64,000 nt of DNA from Bacteroidetes bacterium UBA4414 (GCA_002389765.1 DGQM01000018.1:27049-91048), one strand, 5' to 3'; positions 18,970 through 27,731 are shown, counted from the stretch's first letter. Notes: generated by a model from the letters alone, not told the origin. Numbers and translations: made by a program.

Positions 18970-19446
18970 ATGTACAGAATAGGACAAGGAATAGATTTTC
19001 ACCAAATGGCAGAAGGCCGCGAGCTATGGCTGGGTGGTGTAAAAATACCACATACAAAAGGTGCTGTAGGGCACTCTGATGCAGATGTACTGCTGCATGC
19101 TATATGCGATGCTATGCTGGGGGCATTATGCCTAGGCGACATTGGCAAGCACTTCCCCGATACAGACCCTGCCTACAAAGGCATAGACAGTAAAGTATTG
19201 CTGCGCCGCACCTACAACTTGGTGCGCGAAAAAGGCTATTGGCTGGTAAATATAGACAGTACCCTGCTGCTGCAAGCACCTAAAATAGCACCTTATGTAC
19301 CCGAAATGCAAAGCACTATTGCCAACCTGCTGCACGTATCGCTGGATGATGTATCTATCAAAGCAACTACTACAGAGCACTTAAGTTTTATTGGTCGCGA
19401 AGAAGGTGTAGTTGCTACTGCAAATGTGCTGTTGCAGAAATATTAG
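18970..19446 (+). CDS. ispF: 2-C-methyl-D-erythritol 2,4-cyclodiphosphate synthase IspF
   Basis: This enzyme makes the cyclic diphosphate intermediate of the MEP isoprenoid pathway. The 158-residue length is typical. The metal-binding DFH is in YRIGQGIDFHQMA, followed by GHSDADVLLHAICDAMLGA, GDIGKHFPDTDPAYKG and the late KATTTEHLSFIGREEGV. The ATG follows the palindromic repeat immediately, so there is no separate leader; translation or transcription may depend on the repeat. A hairpin terminator follows. No other MEP gene is in the window. Confidence 0.96.
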   Translation: MYRIGQGIDFHQMAEGRELWLGGVKIPHTKGAVGHSDADVLLHAICDAMLGALCLGDIGKHFPDTDPAYKGIDSKVLLRRTYNLVREKGYWLVNIDSTLLLQAPKIAPYVPEMQSTIANLLHVSLDDVSIKATTTEHLSFIGREEGVVATANVLLQKY

Positions 19447-19454
19447 TATTTCTT

Positions 19455-19469
19455 AGAATTAATTCTACA
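19455..19469. promoter_or_regulatory. Palindromic motif shared with the phaE/phaJ intergenic region
   Basis: AGAATTAATTCT is a 12-nt perfect palindrome; the 14 bases GAATTAATTCTACA (19456-19469) recur exactly at 51757-51770 between the PhaE-like and PhaJ-like genes. It lies 88 nt before the PhaB-type reductase gene. A shared operator is a hypothesis; the ispF terminator lies between the motif and the reductase gene, which weakens it. Confidence 0.35.
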
Positions 19470-19498
19470 TAGTGTCAATGCACCATTGACTTGTTAGT

Positions 19499-19542
19499 GG
19501 TTATCAATTATATTTAATAAATATCAATTGATAACCTTTTTT
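19499..19542 (+). terminator. Terminator of ispF
   Basis: Stem GGTTATCAATT/AATTGATAACC with a further AT-rich inner stem, followed by T6. It ends 14 nt before the next ATG. Confidence 0.75.
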
Positions 19543-19556
19543 AATTCTTACCCGAT

Positions 19557-20303
19557 ATGGATACTAACAAGAAATACGTGGCATTAGTAACAGGTGGTAC
19601 AGGTGGCCTAGGTACTGCTATATGCAAAAGGCTTGCAAATGATGGTTTTCACGTAGTTGCCAATTACAGCAACAAAGAAAAAGCCATGAAGTGGCAGGAG
19701 AAAATGACTGCCGAAGGTTATAAGATTGACATGTATCAGGCAGATGTGTGCGACTATGAAGCTGTGGGCAATATGGTGCAACATATAGAAACAGAGATAG
19801 GTCCCATAGATATTTTGGTAAACAACGCAGGTATCACCCGCGATGGGCAGTTCAGAAAAATGACACCCGAAAACTGGGATGCTGTTCTCAAAACCAATTT
19901 ATACAGTGTATTCAATTGTGCGCGCCATGTTATCAATCAAATGATAGAACGTAACTACGGACGCATCATCAACATATCTTCTGTAAACGGCCAGCGTGGT
20001 CAGTTCGGGCAGACCAACTACTCTGCTGCCAAAGCAGGTATGCACGGCTTTACCAAAACACTGGCTATGGAAGTGGCCAAGAAAGGCATTACGGTAAATA
20101 CTATTTCTCCCGGCTATATTGCTACAGATATGGTAATGGCGGTTGCTGAAGAACATCGCAACAAGATTATTGCGGAAATACCTGTTGGGCGTATGGGTGG
20201 TACGGAAGAAATAGCGCATCTCGTTTCTTTCCTCGCATCAAAAGATACCAGCTTCATTACCGGAGCTAATTATGCCATAAACGGCGGGCAGCACGTTTAC
20301 TAA
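19557..20303 (+). CDS. phaB: Acetoacetyl-CoA reductase (PhaB-type SDR)
   Basis: This NADPH-dependent short-chain reductase of 248 residues most resembles PhaB, which makes (R)-3-hydroxybutyryl-CoA for polyhydroxybutyrate; FabG (3-oxoacyl-ACP reductase) is the alternative. Visible are the cofactor loop VTGGTGGLGTAICKRLAND, NNAGITRD, the catalytic Ser in NISSVNGQRGQFGQTNYSAAKAG with YxxxK, and the ending FITGANYAINGGQHVY. The GITRD/FRKM segment and the INGGQH(V/M)Y ending are the PhaB-like points. It sits alone between two terminators. A PhaE-like and a PhaJ-like gene lie 30 kb away. Confidence 0.82.
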   Translation: MDTNKKYVALVTGGTGGLGTAICKRLANDGFHVVANYSNKEKAMKWQEKMTAEGYKIDMYQADVCDYEAVGNMVQHIETEIGPIDILVNNAGITRDGQFRKMTPENWDAVLKTNLYSVFNCARHVINQMIERNYGRIINISSVNGQRGQFGQTNYSAAKAGMHGFTKTLAMEVAKKGITVNTISPGYIATDMVMAVAEEHRNKIIAEIPVGRMGGTEEIAHLVSFLASKDTSFITGANYAINGGQHVY

Positions 20304-20322
20304 ACGAAATACTCATATACAG

Positions 20323-20351
20323 AAAAGGCACAGGATTTTCCTGTGCCTTTT
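20323..20351. terminator. Bidirectional terminator between phaB and the YtxH gene
   Basis: A 13-bp stem AAAAGGCACAGGA/TCCTGTGCCTTTT with TTT loop, followed by further Ts on the plus strand; the left A run serves the minus strand. Confidence 0.88.
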
Positions 20352-20375
20352 TTATTGATTGCTTATTTAGGTTAT

Positions 20376-20678
20376 TTATACAGCACCGTTTTTTACATAT
20401 CGCTTAGCTGTATGCGCTGTTTCTTCTGCTTCATCCAGCATGTTTATCAGTTTGTGTTTCATGTCATCTGTCAGTCCTTCGATGTTTTTGTTCAGATACG
20501 TCTTCAAGTCTTCCAGATTACCGTTTGCTTTGCCCAGCATTTTGCCCAATCTGTTTTTCAGCTTGTCTGCCTGGTCTGTAATGTCTTCCCTTAATTCTTT
20601 TCCTTTGCGAGGAGCCAACAACAGGCCCACAGCTATCCCGGCTGCAGCACCCAATAAAAATTTTGCATTTCCGTTCAT
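20376..20678 (-). CDS. YtxH-domain protein
   Basis: This 100-residue protein has the YtxH layout: an N-terminal glycine-rich membrane segment (AKFLLGAAAGIAVGLLLAPRKGKELRE, split here as AKFLLGAAAGIAVG then LLLAPRKGKE) followed by an amphipathic, Lys/Glu-rich helix resembling apolipoprotein-like repeats to the end. Members are small stress-associated envelope proteins of unknown mechanism. It is convergent with phaB and divergent from lepA, so it is a single-gene unit. A GACATTTG box in the upstream region is a near match to the promoter consensus. Confidence 0.8.
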   Translation of the reverse strand: MNGNAKFLLGAAAGIAVGLLLAPRKGKELREDITDQADKLKNRLGKMLGKANGNLEDLKTYLNKNIEGLTDDMKHKLINMLDEAEETAHTAKRYVKNGAV

Positions 20679-20865
20679 AACATGTGTTTTTAGAATGTGA
20701 GATAATTTGCAAATGTCATTATTCTGATACAGTCAACAACACTTGCTTGTCATAGTAAACTTACGCCTATTACAAGCCTGTACTGCTTTATATTCTGTTA
20801 AAACACCTGTGTGTTTTCTTTATTTTAACAGTTGAGTAAAATCCTTAAATCACAAATACTTGGCG

Positions 20866-20873
20866 TACATTTG
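20866..20873 (+). promoter_or_regulatory. Promoter -7 box of lepA
   Basis: TACATTTG is an exact TAnnTTTG match ending 22 nt before the lepA ATG at 20896. Because an earlier in-frame start codon (20860) precedes the box, the box supports the 20896 start. Confidence 0.55.
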
Positions 20874-20895
20874 CAGTTCGTTTTTTTTGACGCAT

Positions 20896-22695
20896 ATGCA
20901 ACACATTAGGAATTTCTGTATTATAGCCCATATTGACCACGGTAAGAGCACATTGGCCGATAGGCTGTTGGAACATACCAAAACAATATCTGATCGCGAT
21001 ATGCAGGCACAGGTATTGGACGATATGGACCTGGAACGTGAGAAAGGTATTACCATCAAGAGCCACGCGATACAGATGGACTATACACACACTGATGGCA
21101 AGAAATATGCAATAAACCTGATTGACACTCCCGGTCACGTAGACTTTTCCTACGAGGTATCTCGTGCACTGGCTGCTTGCGAAGGCGCACTACTATTGGT
21201 AGATGCTTCTCAGGGTATACAGGCACAAACAATATCTAACCTTTACCTGGCGCTGGAAAACGATCTGGAAATCATCCCTGTTATCAACAAGATAGATATG
21301 GATGGTGCTAAAATACCGGAAGTAACAGACCAGATTGTAGACCTGATAGGATGCAAACCGGAAGACATCATTCTGGCAAGTGGCAAAAGTGGTATCGGTA
21401 TAGAAGATATCATGACGGCTATAATTGAGCGTATACCTGCACCGAAAGGCGACCCAGAAGCTCCTTTGCAGGCACTTATCTTCGATAGCGTATTCAACTC
21501 TTTCCGTGGTATCATAGCATACTATCGTGTGTTGAATGGCAGCATTAAAAAAGGTGAGAAAGTAAAATTTGTACACACCGGCAATGAATACTTTGCAGAT
21601 GAGGTGGGTGTATTGCGCCTTGGTCTTGAGCCTCGCAAAGAGGTAAAAACTGGCGATGTTGGTTATATCATCACAGGTATTAAAAATGCCAAAGACGTAA
21701 AAGTGGGTGATACTGTTACTACATCTGTAAACCCAACAACGGAAGCCGTAAAAGGCTTTGAAGAGGTGAAACCGATGGTATTTGCGGGTATCTTCCCTGT
21801 AGAAACAGACGACTTTGAAGAATTGCGCGACTGCATGGAAAAACTGCAGTTGAACGATGCTTCGCTGACGTTTGAACCTGAAACATCGCAGGCGCTTGGC
21901 TTTGGTTTCCGTTGTGGCTTCCTGGGTATGCTGCACATGGAGATTATTCAGGAACGCCTGGAACGTGAGTTTAACCAAACAGTTATCACTACTGTACCAA
22001 ACGTTAGCTTCAAAGCGTATACAACTCGCGAGCCTGAAAAAGCTATCATCGTAAACAACCCTACTGAAATGCCCGACCCGAGCAGGACAGACAGGATTGA
22101 AGAACCATTTATCCGTGCGCAAATCATTACCCTGCCCGATTATATAGGTAATATCATGAGTTTGTGTTTGGGTAAACGTGGTATTCTGATAAACCAACAC
22201 TATCTGACACCAACGCGTGTTGAGCTGATATTTGAACTGCCATTGGCAGAAATCGTGTTTGACTTCTATGACAAGCTGAAGTCTTCTACACGCGGTTATG
22301 CATCTTTCGACTATCAACCACTTGACTACCGCGAAAGTGATATCATTAAAATGGACATCCTGCTGAATGCAGAAAAAGTGGATGCCCTGAGTGCATTGAT
22401 ACACCGTAGCCGCGCACAGGACTTTGGCCGTAAGCTATGTGCTAAACTGAAAGAACTGCTGCCACGCCAGCAATTCATGATTGCCATACAGGCTGCAGTA
22501 GGTGCAAAAATCATTGCCCGCGAAACCATCTCTGCAATGCGTAAAGACGTAACCGCAAAATGTTATGGTGGTGACATCAGCCGTAAACGTAAGCTGTTAG
22601 AGAAACAGAAAGAAGGTAAAAAACGTATGCGCCAGATAGGCAGTGTAGATATACCTCAGGAAGCATTCCTTGCTGTATTGAAACTTGACGAATAG
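20896..22695 (+). CDS. lepA: Elongation factor 4 (LepA)
   Basis: This 599-residue translational GTPase can back-translocate stalled ribosomes and assists 30S assembly. The GTPase motifs are [15 protein letters not shown] (G1), [10 protein letters not shown] (G2), [12 protein letters not shown] (G3) and NKIDM (G4). The C-terminal LepA-specific domain has [24 protein letters not shown], split as [14 protein letters not shown] and [14 protein letters not shown]. The start [19 protein letters not shown] is the standard family start. It is monocistronic and ends with a long bidirectional hairpin. Confidence 0.97.
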   Translation: MQHIRNFCIIAHIDHGKSTLADRLLEHTKTISDRDMQAQVLDDMDLEREKGITIKSHAIQMDYTHTDGKKYAINLIDTPGHVDFSYEVSRALAACEGALLLVDASQGIQAQTISNLYLALENDLEIIPVINKIDMDGAKIPEVTDQIVDLIGCKPEDIILASGKSGIGIEDIMTAIIERIPAPKGDPEAPLQALIFDSVFNSFRGIIAYYRVLNGSIKKGEKVKFVHTGNEYFADEVGVLRLGLEPRKEVKTGDVGYIITGIKNAKDVKVGDTVTTSVNPTTEAVKGFEEVKPMVFAGIFPVETDDFEELRDCMEKLQLNDASLTFEPETSQALGFGFRCGFLGMLHMEIIQERLEREFNQTVITTVPNVSFKAYTTREPEKAIIVNNPTEMPDPSRTDRIEEPFIRAQIITLPDYIGNIMSLCLGKRGILINQHYLTPTRVELIFELPLAEIVFDFYDKLKSSTRGYASFDYQPLDYRESDIIKMDILLNAEKVDALSALIHRSRAQDFGRKLCAKLKELLPRQQFMIAIQAAVGAKIIARETISAMRKDVTAKCYGGDISRKRKLLEKQKEGKKRMRQIGSVDIPQEAFLAVLKLDE

Positions 22696-22712
22696 TCTCT
22701 ATACGATATACA

Positions 22713-22750
22713 TAATAATAAAGCCACCCTATCAGGTGGCTTTATTATTA
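22713..22750. terminator. Bidirectional terminator between lepA and the BI-1 gene
   Basis: A long stem TAATAATAAAGCCACC/GGTGGCTTTATTATTA with a 6-nt loop (CTATCA); A/T-rich flanks on both sides suit both convergent genes. Confidence 0.88.
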
Positions 22751-22767
22751 TGATTAAGACAAGTAGA

Positions 22768-23517
22768 TTAGTTTCTCCTGTTACCAAACAAGCGCAACAG
22801 CATCAGGAACAGGTTAATGAAATCCAGATACAGATTCAGCGCACCCATTATAGCCAGTTTGCGTGTAGCTGTAGCAGGTGTTCCTTCAAACTCAATCCCT
22901 TCTCCAATACGTTTTAGTTTCTGTACATCATAAGCTGTAAGTCCTGTAAATACTGCAACACCAACTATACTGATGATATACTCCATCATTTCGCTCTTCA
23001 TAAAGAAGTTTATCAATGATGCTATTACAATACCTATCAACCCCATTGTAAGAATACGACCAAAGCTTGTCAGGTCTTTATTTGTTGTATAACCCATAAC
23101 AGCCATGATACCGAACATCAGTGATGCTGCAGCAAAACAACTGATTACAGAGCCGGAAGTATATATCAGTAGTATAAAACTAAGGCTTATGCCAGTTACA
23201 GCGGCATAGCCTATAAAAAACAAAGTAAGTGCTGTTGCAGACAAACGGTTAAATGCAAAAGACATTGTAAGCACAAACACTAGTGGCGCAAACATAGCTG
23301 CATAACCCAATATATTAAGACCACCCGTAGTCTCATTTATTAAAGACAATAGCAACGATGGTGTTGTTGCAAATGCAAACGCAGTTGCTGCAGATATTGC
23401 CAGTGCGCCAAACATCCACAAGAATACATTTGCCATAAAGTTCTTAGCCATTGTGCGCTTGCCACTACCAACTACGGTATAGTCTGCAAAATCGATAGGT
23501 GTGTTACGTTCTTCCAT
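22768..23517 (-). CDS. Bax inhibitor-1/YccA family membrane protein
   Basis: This 249-residue protein has seven predicted membrane segments and the family ending in which the last helices carry the conserved acidic pair: VGVAVFTGLTAYDVQKLKRIG and LNLYLDFINLFLMLLRLFGNR. The N-terminus (FMANVFLWMFGALAISAATAFA) also matches. BI-1/YccA proteins are calcium-leak channels or modulators of membrane proteolysis; the role in this organism is unknown. It is a single-gene unit between the lepA terminator and the terminator of the sigma-factor operon. Confidence 0.92.
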   Translation of the reverse strand: MEERNTPIDFADYTVVGSGKRTMAKNFMANVFLWMFGALAISAATAFAFATTPSLLLSLINETTGGLNILGYAAMFAPLVFVLTMSFAFNRLSATALTLFFIGYAAVTGISLSFILLIYTSGSVISCFAAASLMFGIMAVMGYTTNKDLTSFGRILTMGLIGIVIASLINFFMKSEMMEYIISIVGVAVFTGLTAYDVQKLKRIGEGIEFEGTPATATRKLAIMGALNLYLDFINLFLMLLRLFGNRRN

Positions 23518-23576
23518 TATTCAGTATTTGATTGTAATGTAAAATAACGCAAAAAACAGTTAATACAAATGTAAAA

Positions 23577-23596
23577 GCCGATGCTCGCGCATCGGC
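23577..23596 (-). terminator. Terminator of the ECF sigma operon
   Basis: Stem GCCGATGC/GCATCGGC with a TCGC loop; on the minus strand it is followed by TTTTAC. It lies 50 nt after the stop of the Spy-like gene. Confidence 0.7.
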
Positions 23597-23646
23597 CTTC
23601 CTCTTAGTAATGCAACACCCCTATTGCATATTCTTTAGTCATCTCC

Positions 23647-24126
23647 TTAGTGATGTGGCAGAGGCGGCGGACCAAAACGGCGCGCTATTGCCTCTATAAA
23701 TTCGTCATAGAGCTTGTATTGCTCAGGCTTAAGTATCGTTTTCAAATCGCGGAAGTGGTTAAAATTCACCATCTCTCGTTGTTTAGCATTCACAACTATC
23801 AATTGCATAAAGCTGTCAACCACATTGCTATCAACCGTTTGCTTATGCAATTCTTTGTACAAACCATCGTGCAGATTCTTACTTTCTTCACGCACCATTT
23901 GCATATTATGCTGATGCTCGTGTTTCAGTTCTTCAAACTTTATCTGCTGCTCTTCGTCCAGTTGCAGGCTTTTTATAATAAACTCAGCGGGCTCTTTTCT
24001 TCTGTCTCCTTCCGGCCCTCTTCCTTCATGTATTTCTTGTTTACCCTTCCATAAATAACCCAGTACGCCGAAATTGAGTAGCAGCAGCGCAACAATGATT
24101 ATCCTATAAAACACTTCTTTTCTCAT
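23647..24126 (-). CDS. Spy/CpxP-like periplasmic stress protein (membrane anchored)
   Basis: This 159-residue protein has an N-terminal membrane anchor or signal (IIIVALLLLNFGVLGYLW) and then an all-helical domain with two LTxxQ-like turns (LQLDEEQQIKFEELK and LKPEQYKLYDEF), as in the Spy/CpxP/heavy-metal-sensor family. His-rich stretches (KHEHQHNM and the PPPLPHH end) suggest possible metal binding. It is the last gene of a sigma-factor operon and overlaps the gene before it in ATGA. A chaperone or metal-sensing role at the envelope is inferred from the family. Confidence 0.75.
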   Translation of the reverse strand: MRKEVFYRIIIVALLLLNFGVLGYLWKGKQEIHEGRGPEGDRRKEPAEFIIKSLQLDEEQQIKFEELKHEHQHNMQMVREESKNLHDGLYKELHKQTVDSNVVDSFMQLIVVNAKQREMVNFNHFRDLKTILKPEQYKLYDEFIEAIARRFGPPPLPHH

Positions 24127-24434
24127 ATACCCGGCCCTTCACTTTCGTTAGTAATATCATAATAACGTGCTACAGAAGACACTTCATCCTGCCTTCCGTT
24201 ATCATGTTTCCTGCTATTGCCTGTCAGCGCCATCATGTTCAGTACTATAAGCAATACAATACTTGCAGTTGCGGCAGAAAAAGTAGTCAGCGAAATAGTG
24301 TGCCCTTTGGTAAGCGGAACCGCTATTCTGCGTTCTATTTTACCATACAAATCCTCTGCAGGACGGGCTTTTTCAACCCCTTCCATGCTATTGAGGACAT
24401 CCTCAACCCACCTGTTTTCATCCTTCTGCTTCAT
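24123..24434 (-). CDS. Small single-pass membrane protein, putative anti-sigma factor
   Basis: This 103-residue protein has a cytoplasmic lead of about 46 residues (WVEDVLNSMEGVEKARPAED), one membrane segment (about residues 47-66, TTFSAATASIVLLIVLNMMA) and a short polar outer part. The layout and the position directly after an ECF sigma gene (29 nt) suggest a membrane anti-sigma factor, but no zinc-binding HxxxCxxC motif is present and the lead is short. It overlaps the Spy-like gene by four bases, which implies coupled translation. Confidence 0.6.
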   Translation of the reverse strand: MKQKDENRWVEDVLNSMEGVEKARPAEDLYGKIERRIAVPLTKGHTISLTTFSAATASIVLLIVLNMMALTGNSRKHDNGRQDEVSSVARYYDITNESEGPGI

Positions 24435-24463
24435 AACCTATATCGTTTTAGACGTTTTCTTAT

Positions 24464-25045
24464 TTACAATCCTTCGCTCGAATTGTAATAATCTGATAAT
24501 TTTTTTCTCAAATTGGATTTTGCCCTTTGTAGTAGCGACTCTACAGCCTTCTCCCCTATATCCATAATCTGCGCTATTTCTCTTTGCGATAGCCCTTCCA
24601 CCTGCTTCAAAATGAATGCCGTTTGCTGATTTTCAGGCAGTTGCCTGATAGCACTGAATAGTAACCCAGCCCTTTCTCTGTTTTTTGCACCTACCCCGGG
24701 ATGCTCAAAATGGGGCTTATCGTGCCTCAGTTCACCTGTGTCTTTGCTGAAAATGCTTGTAATGAAAGAAAAGCGCTTTTGCCTGTTATTGTACCTGATA
24801 CGATCCAGGCATTTATTAACCGTTATACGATATATCCATGTAGATACGCTGGCGCCACCTTTGTAAGAAACAGCGTTATGATATATTTCAACAAATACAT
24901 CCTGCGTTGCCTCTTCGGCTTCAGATGATTGCTGCAGGTAAGAAATACAGGTATTATATACCTTATCCTTAAACATTGCATACAACTGACCAAAAGCGCT
25001 TTTGTCGCCTTTAGCCACCAGATACAATATTTCTTCTGCCTGCAT
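24464..25045 (-). CDS. ECF-type RNA polymerase sigma factor
   Basis: This protein of about 193 residues has region 2 (YAMFKDKVYNTCISYLQQSSEAEEATQDVFVEIYHNAVS in family order, with the DVFVEIYHN core), a linker, and region 4 with QLPENQQTAFILKQVEGLSQREIAQIM, the helix-turn-helix. The ATG at 25045 (MQAEEILYLVAKGDKSAFGQLY) is preferred over an upstream one that would add 14 residues unlike any sigma start. It heads a three-gene operon with a membrane protein and a Spy-like protein, a typical envelope-stress arrangement. The divergent neighbour 96 nt away encodes a secreted putative metalloprotease. Confidence 0.92.
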   Translation of the reverse strand: MQAEEILYLVAKGDKSAFGQLYAMFKDKVYNTCISYLQQSSEAEEATQDVFVEIYHNAVSYKGGASVSTWIYRITVNKCLDRIRYNNRQKRFSFITSIFSKDTGELRHDKPHFEHPGVGAKNRERAGLLFSAIRQLPENQQTAFILKQVEGLSQREIAQIMDIGEKAVESLLQRAKSNLRKKLSDYYNSSEGL

Positions 25046-25141
25046 TGTTTTAGTATAAGTTTTACAATATATAAAATACTGTTTCAAACTTGGAAACGCA
25101 GGAATAAGTATTTTCGTTTGTGAACACTCATAATAAAAATT

Positions 25142-26185
25142 GTGATTAACAGATTCTTACACACTATTCTTTTGCTTGCCTGCACTTTTCATTTGTCTGC
25201 TCAGGAAGCAAGAATCATTAAACTAAAGCCCAATAAAAAACTATACACCCCACAGAATTATTATATAACTACTGTGGTGGATGATCGTGAAGAAAAAGAC
25301 AATATCGGTACGATGCGTGCTGGTCTTGCCAATAAAGTAGTACCCATTAATCTGGATGGCGGCGCTGCAAAAGCAATTGAGACTTTCTTGAATAACAGCA
25401 TTCAGCAAAACACACAGGCGGATGGTCTTGAAATGCATATTACACAACTACGTATTTCTGAAAAGAATGTAGACATGCGTCAGCAAGCCGATCTTGCCTA
25501 TGGTGTGGCTTTTTACCAAAACGGCAATAAACTGGTTGAATACACCGGCTCAGGCTATATACAAACAGGTTTTGATGCCAGTGCATATATAGAAAAGCTC
25601 ATCAAAAGCAATATAGAGCGCGGACTGCAAGATTTTGATAAATGGTACACTAAAAGCGAAGGCGCGGCAGGCGTAATAGCATCTGTAAAGATTGTACCCG
25701 CAGCCGATAAAGACGCGATATACTACAGCAAAAACAGAAAACTATCGCTCAAAGATTTTGAAGGAGAACCTGATGAACTGAGCAAAGGTGCGGCAGCTAC
25801 CTATAGTGGTATTGCTATGAAGTACAGTCACGAAAGAAAAGGACGTACCGTAAAGCTGGAAGTACAACTGAATGTATACTTCGACAAACAACACTCATGG
25901 TGTAAAGAAAATGGGAGAAGTGCAAAAACACTTAATCACGAACAACTGCACTTTGACATTACAGCCCTGAACGCCTGCAGATTTGCTGATAAAATACGCG
26001 CCTACACTTTCAGCATAGAAAACTACCAGAGCGAACTGGAAAATCTGCTGCGCGAAGCAGACAGAGAAGGCGCTGTATTGCAAAACAATTATGATAAAGA
26101 AACGGTACACGGTACCAAACCAACTGAACAGAAAGCATGGGACGATGAGATAAGAACCGCAATCAGCAATACGGATTGTTATTAA
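25142..26185 (+). CDS. Secreted protein with HExxH motif (DUF922-like putative zinc protease)
   Basis: The only plausible start is GTG (25142), followed by a signal peptide (INRFLHTILLLACTFHLSAQ). The 347-residue protein seems to have two parts: residues about 25-175, an alpha/beta domain without a recognised family, and residues about 190-330, which look like DUF922. The latter contains KTLNHEQLHFDITALNACRF, where HEQLH (residues 266-270) matches the HExxH zinc-protease motif. DUF922 proteins are predicted secreted proteases; activity is not demonstrated here. It is transcribed divergently from the ECF sigma operon. Confidence 0.72.
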   Translation: MINRFLHTILLLACTFHLSAQEARIIKLKPNKKLYTPQNYYITTVVDDREEKDNIGTMRAGLANKVVPINLDGGAAKAIETFLNNSIQQNTQADGLEMHITQLRISEKNVDMRQQADLAYGVAFYQNGNKLVEYTGSGYIQTGFDASAYIEKLIKSNIERGLQDFDKWYTKSEGAAGVIASVKIVPAADKDAIYYSKNRKLSLKDFEGEPDELSKGAAATYSGIAMKYSHERKGRTVKLEVQLNVYFDKQHSWCKENGRSAKTLNHEQLHFDITALNACRFADKIRAYTFSIENYQSELENLLREADREGAVLQNNYDKETVHGTKPTEQKAWDDEIRTAISNTDCY

Positions 26186-26267
26186 ATATGCTTCGATTTA
26201 ACACAGCTTTATATATTATACATTTATTTACCACATAGCTTTGACACGCTAACTATAATAATACACT

Positions 26268-27059
26268 ATGCGCAACAACCACGAAATTGATTATCACATC
26301 CACGGCGAAGAGATGCAGTACGTAGAAATAGAGCTGGATCCGCAAGAGACAGCCATTGCTGAAGCAGGCAGCTTTATGATGATGGATGACGGAATACAAA
26401 TGGAAACAGTATTTGGCGATGGCAGCATGCCCAACCAAAGCCTGATGGGAAAACTCTTCTCTGCCGGCAAACGTATGCTAACAGGAGAAAGCCTTTTCAT
26501 GACAACGTACACAAACATTGGCCAAGGCAAAAAGCGTGTATCTTTTGCTTCACCATATCCCGGTAAAATCATACCTCTTGATTTGCAAGAACTGGGCAAT
26601 AGGGTAATATGCCAGAAAGATGCATTCCTATGTGCAGCAAAAGGCGTATCTATTGGTATTGAATTCCAAAAGAAACTGGGTACAGGACTATTTGGTGGCG
26701 AGGGTTTTATAATGGAAAAGTTGGAAGGTGATGGTCACGCATTTGTACACGCAGGTGGTCACGTAACAAAGCGCGAACTGCAACCAGGCGAAATGTTGAA
26801 AATTGATACCGGTTGTATCGTAGCATTTACCCGCAATGTAGATTACGACATCCAGTTTGTAGGCGGTATAAAAAATACATTGTTTGGTGGCGAGGGCGTA
26901 TTTTTTGCAACACTTCGCGGTCCGGGCACTGTGTGGATACAAACATTACCTATCAGCAGGCTGGCTGGTCGTATACTTTCTTATGGTACTTACAAACGCA
27001 AAGAAGAAGGCAGCATCCTCGGTGGCATAGGCAATATGCTGGATGGTGACGGCTGGTAG
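26268..27059 (+). CDS. AIM24/TIGR00266-family protein
   Basis: This 263-residue glycine-rich beta protein belongs to the AIM24 family: [27 protein letters not shown] near the start, [21 protein letters not shown] in the middle, and [24 protein letters not shown] near the end are family hallmarks (in each case the shorter cores [22 protein letters not shown] and GPGTVWIQT carry the signal). The mitochondrial homologue supports cristae organisation; the bacterial role is unknown. It is a single-gene unit ended by a hairpin shared with the convergent thioesterase gene. Confidence 0.9.
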   Translation: MRNNHEIDYHIHGEEMQYVEIELDPQETAIAEAGSFMMMDDGIQMETVFGDGSMPNQSLMGKLFSAGKRMLTGESLFMTTYTNIGQGKKRVSFASPYPGKIIPLDLQELGNRVICQKDAFLCAAKGVSIGIEFQKKLGTGLFGGEGFIMEKLEGDGHAFVHAGGHVTKRELQPGEMLKIDTGCIVAFTRNVDYDIQFVGGIKNTLFGGEGVFFATLRGPGTVWIQTLPISRLAGRILSYGTYKRKEEGSILGGIGNMLDGDGW

Positions 27060-27076
27060 GCTTACCTCATATTACT

Positions 27077-27112
27077 AAAAAGAAAAGCAGCCCTGTTGGC
27101 TGCTTTTCTTTT
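27077..27112. terminator. Bidirectional terminator between AIM24 and thioesterase genes
   Basis: Long stem AAAAGAAAAGCAGCC/GGCTGCTTTTCTTTT with a 5-6 nt loop; it reaches the last codon of the thioesterase gene. Confidence 0.82.
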
Positions 27113-27521
27113 ATCCCAATGCAGCTACTTCCAGTTGTTCTCTGTGTTTCTTTTTGATAGACTCACCTATTGGTGTCGGATTACCATCGTCATCTATACG
27201 CACAAATGTGATAGACGTAGTACACACTACTGTTTCCTCACTACTATATAGGTTATACTTACGTACATCAATATTCAGTGTAATGGATGTACTCCCCAAA
27301 TGAGCAACCTCTCCATATACACGTATGTGATTACCCGTCTTTATTGGCTTTTTAAACAATAGCTCCCCTACTCTTAATGTTACCATATTTGGAGTATGGC
27401 AATACTCTGTAGCAAATGCTGCTGCAGCCTCATCAATCCAAGCCATCAATATGCCGCCGAACAAATTGCCATGAATGCCAATGTCCTTACCCATGCATAT
27501 TTTTTTGTTTATCAGTTTCAT
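27111..27521 (-). CDS. Acyl-CoA thioesterase (hotdog fold, YciA/BFIT type)
   Basis: This 136-residue hotdog protein has the family start GNLFGGILMAWIDEAAAAFA with the conserved Asp, followed by FKKPIKTGNHIRVYGEVAHLG and STSITLNIDVRKYN. It probably hydrolyses acyl-CoA in the cytoplasm; chain-length preference cannot be read from the sequence. It is monocistronic, convergent with the AIM24 gene and preceded by the terminator of the acyltransferase gene. Confidence 0.88.
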   Translation of the reverse strand: MKLINKKICMGKDIGIHGNLFGGILMAWIDEAAAAFATEYCHTPNMVTLRVGELLFKKPIKTGNHIRVYGEVAHLGSTSITLNIDVRKYNLYSSEETVVCTTSITFVRIDDDGNPTPIGESIKKKHREQLEVAALG

Positions 27522-27548
27522 CTTGCCTGTTTTAGTGTAGTTATAAAA

Positions 27549-27578
27549 AAAGCCCTTCGGGGTGTACCGAAGGGCTGT
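27549..27578 (-). terminator. Terminator of the TonB-receptor/acyltransferase operon
   Basis: A 10-bp stem AGCCCTTCGG/CCGAAGGGCT (loop GGTGTA) followed on the minus strand by T7. It lies about 155 nt after the acyltransferase stop. The DNA in between (27579-27731) shows no gene. Confidence 0.75.
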
Positions 27579-27731
27579 ATATGCTTGTTATTAAAATCTA
27601 TCAGATATTAGAATAAAGTACACACACCCTTCGCTATGCAAGGCATCCAACAATGTTTGGCGTGTTTATACATGTTATTCATGATGCAATATTACAATGT
27701 TTGTTTGCACATAAACAAAACAATTTTACAC

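Noticed and set aside
21193..22404. 403-codon open frame antisense to lepA
   Set aside because: It is fully inside lepA, with an implausible composition and no family pattern.
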